A stretch of DNA of 64,000 bases from Anoplolepis gracilipes. Lineage: Eukaryota > Arthropoda > Insecta > Hymenoptera > Formicidae. This document shows positions 25,301 through 35,793 of the stretch, piece by piece. The position numbers and the translations under genes are program-made. Positions within the stretch are counted from its first letter, which is position 1; each line of letters begins with the position of its first letter. Under the pieces are notes generated by a model. The model saw nothing but the letters and a program-made list of their open reading frames with translations. It was not told the DNA's origin and searched no databases. The DNA lies in assembly GCF_047496725.1 (NCBI RefSeq), contig NC_132980.1:2587001-2651000 (forward strand), in the 5' to 3' direction.

Positions 25301-26833
25301 ATAAAAGTAACTCATTACCGTTACCGTTCTTTTTTCCAAAAAGTAACTCGTTACCGTTACCGTTACTCAAAAAGTAACGAATCGTTACAATTTCCATTAC
25401 TTTTTCTGTGTACAATACAAACTGTACATAAAAATTTTTTTAATACAAGATCAAATTTTTACACTAAGCACTAAAAATTTTTGAACATTATTTTACAGTA
25501 AAGTAACCAAAATAATATAATTTTTTGATAGTGATATTGCTATTGATATAAAGTGTGTAATAATTTTGATAACAATAAATTATTTTAAATAAGAGAAACT
25601 TTTGAAAAAAAGTGTAAACAAGCTTTCTTAAACACTTTTAGATTTTGTAAATGTAAATAAAATAATTTTCTTATTGTTAGTTTACTTTCAATAGATTGGT
25701 AAATATATGGTTAAAATCGCTTTCTTCGCATCTTTTCAATTTTTTTTATTTTAAAATTCTAATACGATGCGATAATTTTTATAACATCGAATTCTTGACT
25801 AATCATTGAATTATCTGTCTACTTAAATAGTTTTTTACACAGTAGACAGATACTAGAAAGAGATGCCAACAGTTTCTAAGTATGTGATATTGCGTTTCAA
25901 AACTCTTATCAATCTTAAGTTCCATTTCACGTATATGCGTACAAGTATCTATAGTATATGTTACATGTACCATATAAAATGCGCGCCTATGCATGAAATG
26001 AAAAATATCTATGTTTCTTTATTTGAAAATTATATTCGAAAAAGTATAGTATATTCAAGTATATTTGAAAAAAATTCTAGACTGCACAGAAAGGTCAAAA
26101 GACATCTTAAAGATATTTAAAAAATAATAAGACCTCTTTAAACTGTCTTTTAAGCATTTTTAAAGATATGTGCTGCCTGGAAAGTAACGATAAAAGTAAT
26201 TCTTAATTTCATTACTCATTATCGAAAAATGTAACGAAGTTACTTTTTCCGTTACAAACAAAATTTGTAACGCCGTTACAGTTACCGAAAAAAAGTAACT
26301 GTAACGGTAACGACGTTACAAGTAACGCGTTACTTCCCAACCCTGTCGGCTTGCATATTTTTAGTTAAGAAATAGTTAGTTGATAGTACCCAAACTTATA
26401 CAATATTCCAAAGCTTTTGACTATTGTTGTTATGTAATAATAATTTTTACTTTTCAAAGGTTCGCTGAATATATGATATCTAATTTTGAGGGATCATTTT
26501 TTGCTTTGATAGGAGTGGTAGTTTGTTCCTTGAGTCTGAATCTTTTTGAAGTGCGTCCTATATCTTCAGATAAATAAAATAATAGTATTGATATATAAAT
26601 AACATAATATTAATATTATATTATAAAGAGTGTACGAAACCCCTAATAACTTGGAAAATATAAATTTTCGAGAAAAATCTTTTGTACAAAAGTTATAGGG
26701 TTTTATAAGGCGCATTACATGGCAATATTATTATAACCTTGAATAGCATTATCAAGGTCACGTCAAGATCAATATCAATCTTTTAAATGAAATTCCCTAA
26801 CTTTCATTACATATTCTTGTAGCTTATCTCGAG

Positions 26834-26871
<38 letters not shown>

Positions 26872-28366
26872 AAAACATTAATTAAATATTTTTCCATTAA
26901 GTACTTTTCGAGTGATTAGGCTTAAAAATTACACTATCGTCGACATTAGCATTACCCAAGGTGTACCACATGGAGGTTACATGATTTATATCTCTTATGC
27001 GTGCGTGTGTGCGTGCGTGTGTGCGTGCGTGTGTGCGTGCGTGCGTGCGTGCGTGCGTGTACACAGCAAAAAAGGTTTGGAGTCATTAAATAATACGGGA
27101 ATGACGAATTATAGGATCCTTATCTCTGCTGTGATAAACATCCACTCACTCACAAATACGTACTCACACACCACGTGATACACCTTGAATAATGCTAATG
27201 TCAGCAGTACTGTAATTTTCAAGCCTCATCACTCGAAAAGTACTTAATGGAAAAATATTTAATTATAATGGAAAGCTCTCTCTCGAGATAAGCTACAAGA
27301 ATATGTAATAAAAAATAGGGGATTCCATTTAAGAAATTGATGATGACCTTCATGTAACCTTGATGCTATTCAAGATCATAATAATATTACTATGTAATGC
27401 GCCTTATAAAACCCTACAACTTTTGTACGAAACATTTTTTTTTAAAGTCGTATTTTTCGGGATATTAAGGGGTTTTCATACATTTCGTACACCCTGTATA
27501 ATATTACATTATATAATTTAATGTGTGTGTAAAAATTTAAAAATAATGAAAAAGATATATAATAATGTTATGAAAATAGTTGAGAATCTGCTAAAAATTC
27601 TAAAAAAAATCATGATTACAAATTATACATTTAATATACATATATTCTATAAATAATAATATACATATATGTATACACAATGTAATAAATGTATACACAA
27701 TTTATACATACATTTATATATATTAATAAAACATTTTAATATTAGCTATATTATTTTAGATCTTTCAAGCTGTATCGCTTCAGGACGACAATAAAGAATT
27801 TTTGCTACACTTTCTGATTGCAGCTGTTTTACTTTTATACATGTTTTTAGCTAACTATGCTGGACAAGAAATTATAGATCATAATAATCACATATACTCT
27901 ACTGCGTAAGAAGTTTCATATATTGTGTTCACAATATTATACATATCTACCAATAATCTGTAGAAATGAAAATGAAAATAGAATGATGTAAAGTTCAGGA
28001 ATCGTATATATTTCTAAAATTATTAATAAAATTTATTATTTTCGTTATCTAATTTTTTGTTCGTAGATATAATGTTCATTGGTATGTAGCACCAATACAT
28101 ATACAAAAATTGATACTATATTTGTTGCAAAGAGGGAACAAATCTTTCAGTCTTAATGTGGGTGGATTATTTGTAGCATCCTTGAAGTGTTTTGCTTCGG
28201 TAAAAATTATATTAGAACATATAGTCACTATACTTATATGCATTGCACGATCAAAATAAAATAAAACGCTTTTTTATTGCAGCTAACGAGTGCATCGATA
28301 TCTTACTTCACTGTCATATATTCTACGCAGCAAAGAGAAGATATATCGTCTAATACATTGAAGTAA
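22384..28366 (+). CDS. Odorant receptor copy D (9-exon type), nearly intact
   Basis: Exons: 22,384-22,527, 22,851-22,970, 23,087-23,204, 24,066-24,327, 24,962-25,077, 26,460-26,550, 27,760-27,905, 28,067-28,199, 28,283-28,366, stop TAA at the end. All introns have GT..AG; donors after exons 5 (GTTGGT) and 6 (GTGCGT) are weak. Total coding length is about 404 codons, normal for an insect OR. Motifs: LLLAIGLWPYQQSKF (exon 1), AICIGGIAFIATGTM (exon 4), ANYAGQEIIDHNNHIYSTA (exon 7), LTSASISYFTVIYS (exon 9). Start chosen at 22,384 to match the other copies; an in-frame ATG at 22,282 is not conserved. One lesion: exon 5 is 116 nt against 117 in copy A and reads into TGA near 25,074. This could be a real mutation or a base-calling error in an A run. 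Introns 3-6 each hold a transposon. Confidence 0.85.
23319..23605. mobile_element. Foldback MITE in intron 3 of OR D
   Basis: Left arm GGATCA...GTTCTAACACGTTCCGTTGAAGAAA and right arm TTTCTTCAACGGAATAAGTG...TGATCC are inverted repeats of about 50 bp. The centre has a second small hairpin (AATGCAA/TTGCATT). No coding. Confidence 0.65.
24371..24870. mobile_element. MITE with CACTACT ends in intron 4 of OR D
   Basis: Starts CACTACTCAAAAAAA and ends TTTTTTTTAGTAGTG, 500 bp. Contains an internal direct repeat around AATAGCACGTTAA (near 24,417 and 24,751). No coding. Target duplication is unclear. Confidence 0.6.
25280..26345. mobile_element. hAT-type non-autonomous transposon in intron 5 of OR D
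   Basis: 1,066 bp, starts CAGAGTTGGGAAAGT and ends ACTTCCCAACCCTG, flanked by an exact 8-bp duplication TCGGCTTG (25,272-25,279 and 26,346-26,353), the hAT signature. Subterminal repeats of GTAACGGTAACG type occur at both ends. Internal frames are short and unrecognised. Confidence 0.9.
26622..27500. mobile_element. Foldback element FB2 in intron 6 of OR D
   Basis: Ends TATAAAGAGTGTACGAAA / TTTCGTACACCCTGTATA with two arms of about 400 bp. The left arm has a (CT)n run (26,835-26,868). The centre is a GTGC-rich repeat (27,001-27,060). The arms share the block ACATATTCTTGTAGCT.ATCTCGAGAGCT and the CATTAAGTA.TTTT.GAG block with FB1. The frame coding CACVCACV is a repeat product. Confidence 0.75.
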
Positions 28367-29520
28367 AAAGTTTAATATATTGGGCAATATAGTCTATACA
28401 TATTTAGAAATAGCCTATATATATTTAGAAATAAATAGTATATTTTGAAATAAAAAGTAAATAAATGGAAGAACATAAATATCCAGATTTTTTTATTTTT
28501 AATTAATTCAATTTCATCTCTAGTTAATAATTAGAACAAATTATTATTCAAAATATAAATATAATAACTATTATATAAATAAAAAAATATAAATAATATA
28601 AAATGTATTTTTAAATAATAATAATAATAATCTTGATTTTCTTTTTAAATTAATATGTTAAAATTATAATGTTGTTTATGTAAGCAAAGATAAAAAATTA
28701 ATAAAATTATATACATGTAGATTAAATTACATGTAGATGAAATCAATTATGAAGTAGTTTTATAAACGTATAAACGTTTATTATAAATGAAACTTGCTTA
28801 TTAAATTTATTCAAAGTGAATAATGCACCTTTTAATCTGATATTTAAAATTATTTATATCCTGAAAATAAATATTTGTTTTTGCACGTACATAAGAAACA
28901 GAAACAGTGCAAATGTCAATAATTGATGAATAAAATAATGATTTTAGAAACATATAAATCCGTCTCGTATTACGTTATAACGAATATATATTATTGGAAC
29001 AATTGTCGAAAAACATTAATTACTTCAAAAATGAATAATGTTATGAAAGATATAACAGAAAATGTAACATATTTTTAATTACAAACGTATTTTAATACCA
29101 AGCTTGAAGTATCCATTATTGTACTGAAAATTAGCATTAAGTTTTAGAATATATATATGTATGTATATAACTAAAAGAAGTAATAGCTCTCTTGAAGAAT
29201 AAATTTAAAAATATCACTGGTCTCTAGAGAGCGAAGTATACATAAAATAATTATTCAAATGATTCGGTAGGAAATGATACAGAAAATAATATGTTGATTA
29301 TACATAACACAGTTTATAAAATTTAAATTCAATGTTACAAAACAAACGTTTTGGTTCCTTTTTTTGAGCCCTCTTCAGCGTAACAATTAAAAATCGTAAA
29401 TTTACAAAGTTATATAATCTCGCACGCATCCCTATTACAATTTAATTCATATAATAATTTCTACGTTGACCATATTTCTAGAGTTGTGTAGTAAGATCGA
29501 AGGAAAAAGTGGACGAAAAT
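28367..29520. other. Intergenic DNA after OR D, no gene seen
   Basis: AT-rich sequence with TAA/TAT runs. No OR exon, no frame with recognisable content and no clear repeat structure. Confidence 0.5.
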
Positions 29521-29586
29521 GATTGTATAAAAATGCCTCCTATTTGGCTTTGTATCTTGTCAAATATGAGGCATTTTTATACAATC
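29521..29586. repeat. Snap-back hairpin at the broken end of the second LINE copy
   Basis: GATTGTATAAAAATGCCTC at 29,521-29,539 is repeated exactly in reverse at 29,568-29,586 around a 28-nt loop. It sits precisely where the minus-strand LINE copy loses homology to the first copy. Confidence 0.75.
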
Positions 29587-31430
29587 CTTCTTATCTCCCC
29601 TTCCTTCTCCAACACCTCTTTCCTGTCTTACTTCTTTTCCAACTCTGTTAGCAGCACCCATGTTCCGTCTTCCCTTTTTCTTTCTTCTACTCTCCTCAGC
29701 CTTATCGTCCTGCCTGTCTCCCTCGCAATACCTTCCATTATACTCCTCCTTTCTTCCTCATACATTCCTTCTATCCCTCTCCATATCACGTTCCTCTCTC
29801 TCCTCTTACTTCTCTCCTCTTCTTCCTTTCTGTCCTTTTCTCTTCTTTTTTTCCCTTTCTCTTCTCACCCTCTCCGCTCTTTCCTCCATTCTCCTCTATG
29901 CACTCTCCTCCTTCTCCTTCCTTTCTCTCTCCCTATTCTTCCTCTCTTCCTTCCATTCATCCTTTTCTTCCTTTTCTATTAGCTTCCGCCATGCTTCTAT
30001 CCTTCCCTCTTCTCCTCTTCTTCCCCTCTCCTCTTGCCTCTTCTTCTCTATTCCTCTATCCTCCCCCCTTCACCAAACTTTCCTTCCTCTCCATTGTCCC
30101 CCCTTCGGCTTCCTCTCTTTCCTCCTGTTCCTCCTCTTGCAATTTCCAATCTCCTCTCCAAACTGTTTCTTCCTGCTTTCCAGTCCTCCCGTTTCCCCCC
30201 TTCCTTTTTCATCCTTTCTCTCCTCATCTCTTTTCCCTCCTCTTCCTTCCTCCTCTCATCTTCCATTTCTCTCCGCCTCTCCTTTTCCGTCCACCCGCTT
30301 TCTTTTTCTCTTTTTCCTTCTCCCTTTTCCTACTTCCCTTCTTCTTCCCTCCACCTCTCCTTTTTTATCCACTCGTCCTCTTTCTCTCCTTTCCCTTTTC
30401 TCTTTTCCTCCTTTTCTTTGTTCTTTTCCACCTTTCTTTCCTTCACACTCCCCTCCTGCCTTCCCCCTCCCCCTTTCTCCTCTTGCACCTCTTCTCTGCC
30501 TTTTCCTGTCCCCTTTTCTCCTCTTTTCTTTCCTCCTCCCCTTTTCCTTCTTCTCTCTCACTCCCTGTTTCTTCCTCGCTTTTTCTGCCTCGTTCTCTTT
30601 TCCACTCGATTTGGTACTCTCATCTTCCTCTCTCTCCTCCCCCTTCCTAACTCTTCTTTCTTCCCTTTGCCACTCTACCATTTTTCTCTTCTCTTCTTCC
30701 TCCATCACCCCTCCTCTCCTCTTGCACTCTATCTTTCCTTCCTTGTTTTCCCTCATTGCCTCTAGCTCTCCGCAAATCCTCTTTACCATGAACAATTCCA
30801 CCATACACTCCTTCATCTCTTTCATTTCGTTCCTCATTCGTCTCAATTCCTTCATCTCTTCTTGATCTTTCTTCTTCATTTTCACTTCCCTTCTCTTTCC
30901 TTTACTCTGCTCTCGTACTCTTATCCTTCCTTCTCTTTTCTTTAACCACCTTCTCTCCTAACCTACACCTGTCACCACGTGTATTTCCTTATTACGCTTG
31001 CTCGCCCCTATCAAATCGATATCTCGGCCAGTCTCCTTTACCGATATCGATCTATCGGATATCTTTTTCGACGCTATACCCTCTATCTCTCACCTACCGC
31101 CATCTGCCGCTGCCTTCTGAACTTTCCCTCTGCCGCATTGCTCCAACACACCGCTCTCTTCATACCGACCGATTTCCGTCATCCTTTCCATTCCCCTTTT
31201 CGTCCCGTTCCTCCACTTTATTTCTCTTGTCACATCTTTCCACTTTCCTTTTCTCTTCTTTTCTACACCTCCTCTCCCAATTTCCTCCTAACACTCCTCC
31301 ACGATCGTCCCTCCGCCTTCTGATCCCCGTCTCTCTTCTCCTCGTTCCACTCCATTTCTCGTTCCTCTTTACATCACCAATTCTTCCACGTCATCTTCTC
31401 TCATCCTTTCACTCCATATTTCGATATAAA
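29587..31430 (-). mobile_element. Second LINE ORF1-only copy, inverted and 3'-truncated
   Basis: Pyrimidine-rich on the + strand. On the minus strand it contains the upstream block with GCGGCAGATGGCGGTAGG (near 31,100), the ORF1 coiled coil, a low-complexity middle and the beginning of the RRM-like segment, then stops at the hairpin. The Ser/Phe/Leu-rich + strand frames of 243-401 codons are shadows of the repeat. Confidence 0.6.
30256..30885 (-). pseudogene. LINE ORF1 coiled-coil fragment, second copy
   Basis: 209 codons. Residues about 8-55 (EEMKELRRMRNEMKEMKECM) align with the N-terminal coiled coil at 312-836. The remainder is GKEKR-type low complexity. The C-terminal domain lies in another frame further down (near 29,600-29,690), so the ORF is broken. 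Confidence 0.5.
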
Positions 31431-31845
31431 ATTATGAATTTTCACCGTTTTCAATCTCACGATGGTATTTTTTTCTTTTTCTTTTTGGTACTATTATACA
31501 ATTATATATTAAAGTATTTGCTCTATCTATAATATCTATAATATAAGAGAAATAAATTATGGGATATTCAAGAAAGAGAGAAAGAAATTGATTGGGATAG
31601 TTGAAATCTTGCCAATTTTTTTTATAGTCAGACGTGTCTTGATTCACATCGAAAAATGATGTATGTTGTGAACCAACATTTTAGACTCAATCATATTCTT
31701 CTGCTCACACTTGGCTTATAGCCTTAGCAGCAATCATTACTTGTTCGATTTCAGCAAATCTTGCTTATTGGTATTCTGGCAAGTTTTATTGTATTTCAGG
31801 TATACCATTGTTTTCAATTGTTTACGTGTTTAAAATAAGCCATTT

Positions 31846-31945
31846 ATATATTTATATATTTATATTTATATTCATATTTATATTTATATTCATATTTATA
31901 TTTATATTCATATTTATATTTATATTCATATTTATATTTATTTTT
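31846..31945. repeat. Minisatellite in intron 1 of OR E
   Basis: About five units of an 18-bp repeat CATATTTATATTTATATT. It breaks off where the next insertion starts. Confidence 0.85.
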
Positions 31946-31950
31946 CTCGA

Positions 31951-32667
31951 GAACATGATCGCGTGAGGATTGCCCGGCTAGCTTAGTGAGAGAACTGACA
32001 AGGAGTGTAGGAAAACAGACTGCTAGTTAGCTGGTTAAATGGTGAGCCAAATGATAGTTTTATGTAACAGCTTTAATAACGAATAAAGATTAATATGTAC
32101 ACTATTTACGAGTCCTTATGGTCGGAACAGATGGAACGCGTCCACAGTCGCGAGCAAGCCACCAGCGAGGTCGCGAGTTTGTAGATGGGCAGCGAGCGGA
32201 AACGATTATCGAATTTTGTGATCGCGAGGAGGAAATCTCCTTGAAGCGAGAGAACGTAATTAAGCAACTGATTGCGATTAGCGCGAGTACAGTATCGATA
32301 TCGATATCGGTGTCGTAGCTAGACTTAGCGAGAAGTGCCACCGCGCGTGGCTGCCTTTTATACAATTGTGTCCTTCTCGAAGATTCCGGAATTTTCTACA
32401 GCCTCACATAACAACCGATGGCAGTTTTGCGAGGTTGTTTACAGTAGGATTGTTTATCCGAATCGTCTCGAAGGGCACAATACACGGTTATTGTTATTTG
32501 TTATTTGTCTCGGGCCTCGAACAATAGCGGAGCGGCGGATCGTGTTTGGGCGCCCTTGGCGTGCGTGCCGCTTCGGAATAGCGCGCGTGCGCTTTAAGTA
32601 ACTGAAGTGATAGTAATTGTAAGTAACGAAAACGCTAATTAATCCGGCGTTTGGTCACTCCCGAACA
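31951..32667 (-). mobile_element. Probable solo LTR, minus strand
   Basis: A GC-richer block interrupting the AT minisatellite. Read on the minus strand it begins TGTTCGGGAGTGACC, has a TATA box (TATAAAAGG at 32,354-32,362) and, downstream, ATTAATCTTTATTCG-type sequence. No gag or pol is adjacent. The right limit of the LTR is uncertain (ends near CTCGAGAA), so the family is not assigned. Confidence 0.4.
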
Positions 32668-32716
32668 ATTTATATTTACACGTATATTTATATTTAATTA
32701 TTTATGATCAAAATTT

Positions 32717-32766
<50 letters not shown>

Positions 32767-32865
32767 CTGATTATTAGCAGTACAATATTTTACACATAAA
32801 TAAAAACAAATATTGTAAAATAAATGCTGTATATAAATGTTTAGTATAATTATAATAATTATTAA

Positions 32866-34238
32866 GGGGGGAACCTGGTTTATAGGGTCAAAAAAATCGA
32901 TTTTTTAAAAGTTATTTTAATCGATAGTAGCACTCCTGAAAAATATTCCCTTAAAGTTTTAAACTGAAATTCAAAGTATTTTTCGAATTACAGCTTTAAG
33001 GTAGTCACGCGTCGGGCAGGTATCTGATTTTATGGCAGGAGCGCGCGACGCATTTCGCTTTCTTTCCCTTCTAAAAAACTTCCTATATATAAAGATTTAT
33101 CAAATAATGACCTTCTGACAAGGTGCTTAGGCGGACACACATAAAATTCTAATGAAAGTTTCAACTTTACTGTGTGACGTCTAGCTCCTAAGCTCTTGAA
33201 TACGGGTATGAAAATCGTCCAAATTGCCTCTTTTATCGCTGCATGTGTCTTCAATGAAGGATACAGCATATTGAAAATAATGAATCGATTGGACATAAAA
33301 ATTGGATTGCAAATTCACAATTTTGCCTACATATACGACAAGCAACGACTTGTGAGACAGCGGCGCCGCAGCCTAAGTAGCTCAAAGGAGGCTCGAACAG
33401 CTCCAAGAATGGAATTAATAATAAAAAACGAGTTCTTCGAGGAAGCTGAAGGATTACTGTATGGGTCTGGTATAGCAGATTAACCTATTAACTCCTGTAA
33501 ATAGTATTTTTCTGTACCACAAACTTTAAACGCGTTTTTCTCAAAATCATGTTTTCTGAGTTTATGTACACAATAGAGAAAAATCTAATCGACCAATCGA
33601 ATTGTTTTTAGGCTTGTTTTGTAGATAATTAATGCCTCTTCTATATAAACTAAAAAAATTTTGGAAAAAGTTAAATTTAACTAATTTTTTGCTAAAAGAA
33701 GATCGAAATTTTTCGCGAAAATCGTAATTTTTGATAAAATTGTATACAAATTGTATACAAAATCAATTTTTGCTTTTCTTTGAATTTTTTAGTTCAAATA
33801 GAAAGTAATTATATACAATTAAAAAAAATATTTGGTTTTTTCGTTTCAAATAAAAATTACGGGAGGGTCTCGTTAGCCCACGAGCCCGATAGCGCGCAAC
33901 CACACATATTGGCCGATGCTTAAGGTAACCAGCACAGTTGACCAATCAGAAGGTCCTAGTGTTCTAATTGACCAATTAGCAACACTCGTGCGCTATCGGG
34001 CTCGTGCGCTATCGGATCCCGTCCAAAATTACGACCGCCAGAATGTACACAAAAAACATTTGGAGATACAAACACGGCTCTATCTTTAAATTAAAAAATT
34101 AATATTTTTTAATAAAAAAATAATTTTTATTATGTTGAAATGTGTAATAAAGCACCCTTAAATTTTTAAAATGATTGATTGTATAGTTTATCAGAAAAAA
34201 ATTACGCAAACTAGGGCCTTCTAAACTAGATTCCCCTC
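32866..34238. mobile_element. DNA transposon with GGGGAA ends and TTAA flanks
   Basis: Starts GGGGGGAACCTGGTTTA and ends TAAACTAGATTCCCCTC; TTAA sits on both sides (32,862-32,865 and 34,239-34,242). It carries the tail of a transposase-like gene at 33,060-33,483. The second half has a local inverted/direct repeat, GTGCGCTATCGGGCTCG, near 33,988-34,017 and in reverse near 33,878. Confidence 0.65.
33060..33483 (+). pseudogene. C-terminal fragment of a Mutator-like transposase-domain protein
   Basis: Three + strand frames together give a C-terminus: a segment near 33,115-33,160 with LTRCLGGHTQNSNESFN, then the open frame 33,196-33,483 with KIVQIASFIAACVFNEGYS, RQRRRSLSSSKEA and a final FFEEAEGLLYGSGIAD. 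The NESFN stretch and the Arg/Ser-rich tail resemble the end of Mutator-like proteins common in ant transposons. The N-terminal catalytic part is missing and at least two frameshifts are needed. Confidence 0.5.
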
Positions 34239-34455
34239 TTAAGTCATATCATAAATCGGAAAGTAACTAAATTGCAAACGTAATCAAAAAAAGAAATAAT
34301 TGATTAATAAATTTTTTCAACTTATTAATTACAGTTGACAGTATTTTTTACTACAGAAAGTACACTTGATTTTGTTATCAAAATTCTCTCTTCTATATTA
34401 TTTGTTATGACATTTAAGTAGATATAATAAGAGAAGTTCTGATACAGGGATCTGA

Positions 34456-34499
34456 GGGGGGTGAGATAAGCGGCCCCCCCCCCGCTTACCTCACCCCCC
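34456..34499. repeat. G/C-run hairpin
   Basis: GGGGGGTGAGATAAGCGG pairs with CCGCTTACCTCACCCCCC around a run of C, giving a very stable hairpin. Two further G-rich tandem units with TACCAAATGT follow to about 34,610. Confidence 0.7.
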
Positions 34500-34789
34500 G
34501 GTACTGATATGTTCGTGGGGAGGGGGGTACCAAATGTCCTCCCAAATTGAGGGAGAAGGGGGATACCAAATGTTCCCTCAGATTGAGGGGGAAGGAGGGG
34601 TACATATGGTTCTGCAGGTGAAAGGAATATCCTCTCCGACTGATTGCGGAGGTCTGATGGTGAGAGAGAGGAATGTCAACTATTATAGATAAAATATTCA
34701 CCATATCCCCACTCTGTTTATCCATAATATATATTTGCAATAAATAATTAGATTAATATTAATAAACTTTTTATATCCCCATGGTAACG

Positions 34790-34945
34790 ACGTAATAGGC
34801 GTTCGCAACGTGGTATAGAGAGAAACGGTGCTATAGGCGTTTGCAACGCGGTAGAGAGACGGTGCTATAGGCGTTTGCAACGCGGTAGAAAGAGACGGTG
34901 CGATAGGCGTTCGCAACGTGGTAGAGAGAGACAGTGATATAGGTG
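34790..34945. repeat. Minisatellite, about 36-bp unit
   Basis: Four imperfect copies of ATAGGCGTTCGCAACGTGGT followed by AGAGAGACGGTGCT. The minus-strand frame reading TPIAPSLSTALQ repeats is a product of the repeat. Confidence 0.85.
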
Positions 34946-35216
34946 TTCTATAAGTATGATGTGTAAGGAAAGAAGAGAGCATGATGGTGAAGAAAGGAGA
35001 GAGCAAAGGAGAAGGCGGCAGTAAAAGAAATATAAATGTATAAAAATTCCAAATTTACTTAAAAATAAAAAAAACTTAATTACAGAATATAGAGAATAAT
35101 ACTTGAAGTATAGTTTAATGTAAATATGGGTTGATTGAACCTTCATGATGATAATTCGACTACCAATTGAATATTTTAAATACATTTTGTAAAGCGCAAT
35201 TTCTTACATGTTTATC
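34946..35216. other. AT-rich spacer before the gypsy copy
   Basis: No gene, splice site or repeat recognised. Confidence 0.4.
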
Positions 35217-35793
35217 GCAGTGTAGAGTAGCATTTAATTTATCTAAAGGAGTGTAAGATAAATTTATTGTACACCCGTTATATTAATCGACGTCTGCGCG
35301 TCGATGAATTAGGCGCGCGGATTCCGTCGGTGGCGTAATTTTTCGGAGCAAGGATCGATAAAAAGAGAGACATTTTGATTGTGAGCTCTCTTCTCTTCGT
35401 TTTTCCATCGGCGAACGATCTAAGCATCATTTATATCGAACCGTAATTTGAACTGTATCGGAGTTGGTGATTGTGCTCATTATCGCTGCTGTTTAATTAG
35501 AATAAATTCAGTGAGTTTAAAAAAAAACATTATTTAAATCTATCTTGTGTTTTATCCTGACAAAGATTATCTATCCCAGTGTATCCATACGTGGCCTATC
35601 AAGGCGTATAGATTATTTATCCTGTTGGAAATTGATAATCCTATCATCCTTCCTCATTAAATCCTTGCAGAATTATTAAATTCAGAAGTGGGATCTGTGC
35701 CGATCGATTGTAGAGATCGATAATATTTGTTAGTGCTCTCAAGAGAAGAAAATCTTGTGAAAATACAGCGAGCGATTTTGGAATGTCGCTGGA

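Larger units (their letters stand above)
31656..34420 (+). pseudogene. Odorant receptor copy E, truncated pseudogene
   Basis: Exon 1 at 31,656-31,799 starts MMYVVNQHFRLNHILLL and has TAG at both the Trp and the Tyr of the LGLWPYQ motif (around 31,719 and 31,725). The donor is normal. After a 2.5-kb intron full of insertions, exon 2 starts at 34,335 (LTVFFTTESTLDFVIKILSS) and degenerates into stops near 34,419. Exons 3-9 are absent. No upstream block is found; the second LINE copy lies just before it. Confidence 0.8.

Noticed and set aside
26912..27178. 88-codon frame with CACVCACV
   Set aside because: Comes from the GTGC repeat in the centre of FB2.
29660..30865. 401-codon plus-strand Ser/Phe/Leu frame and its overlapping companions
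   Set aside because: Mirror situation of the first LINE copy; a pyrimidine-run shadow of the minus-strand ORF1.
31846..34945. Possible CRISPR array in the tandem repeats
   Set aside because: Units are contiguous minisatellites without unique spacers, in a eukaryotic setting with introns; no cas genes.
34698..35006. Minus-strand 102-codon frame with repeated TPIAPSLSTALQ
   Set aside because: Minisatellite product.
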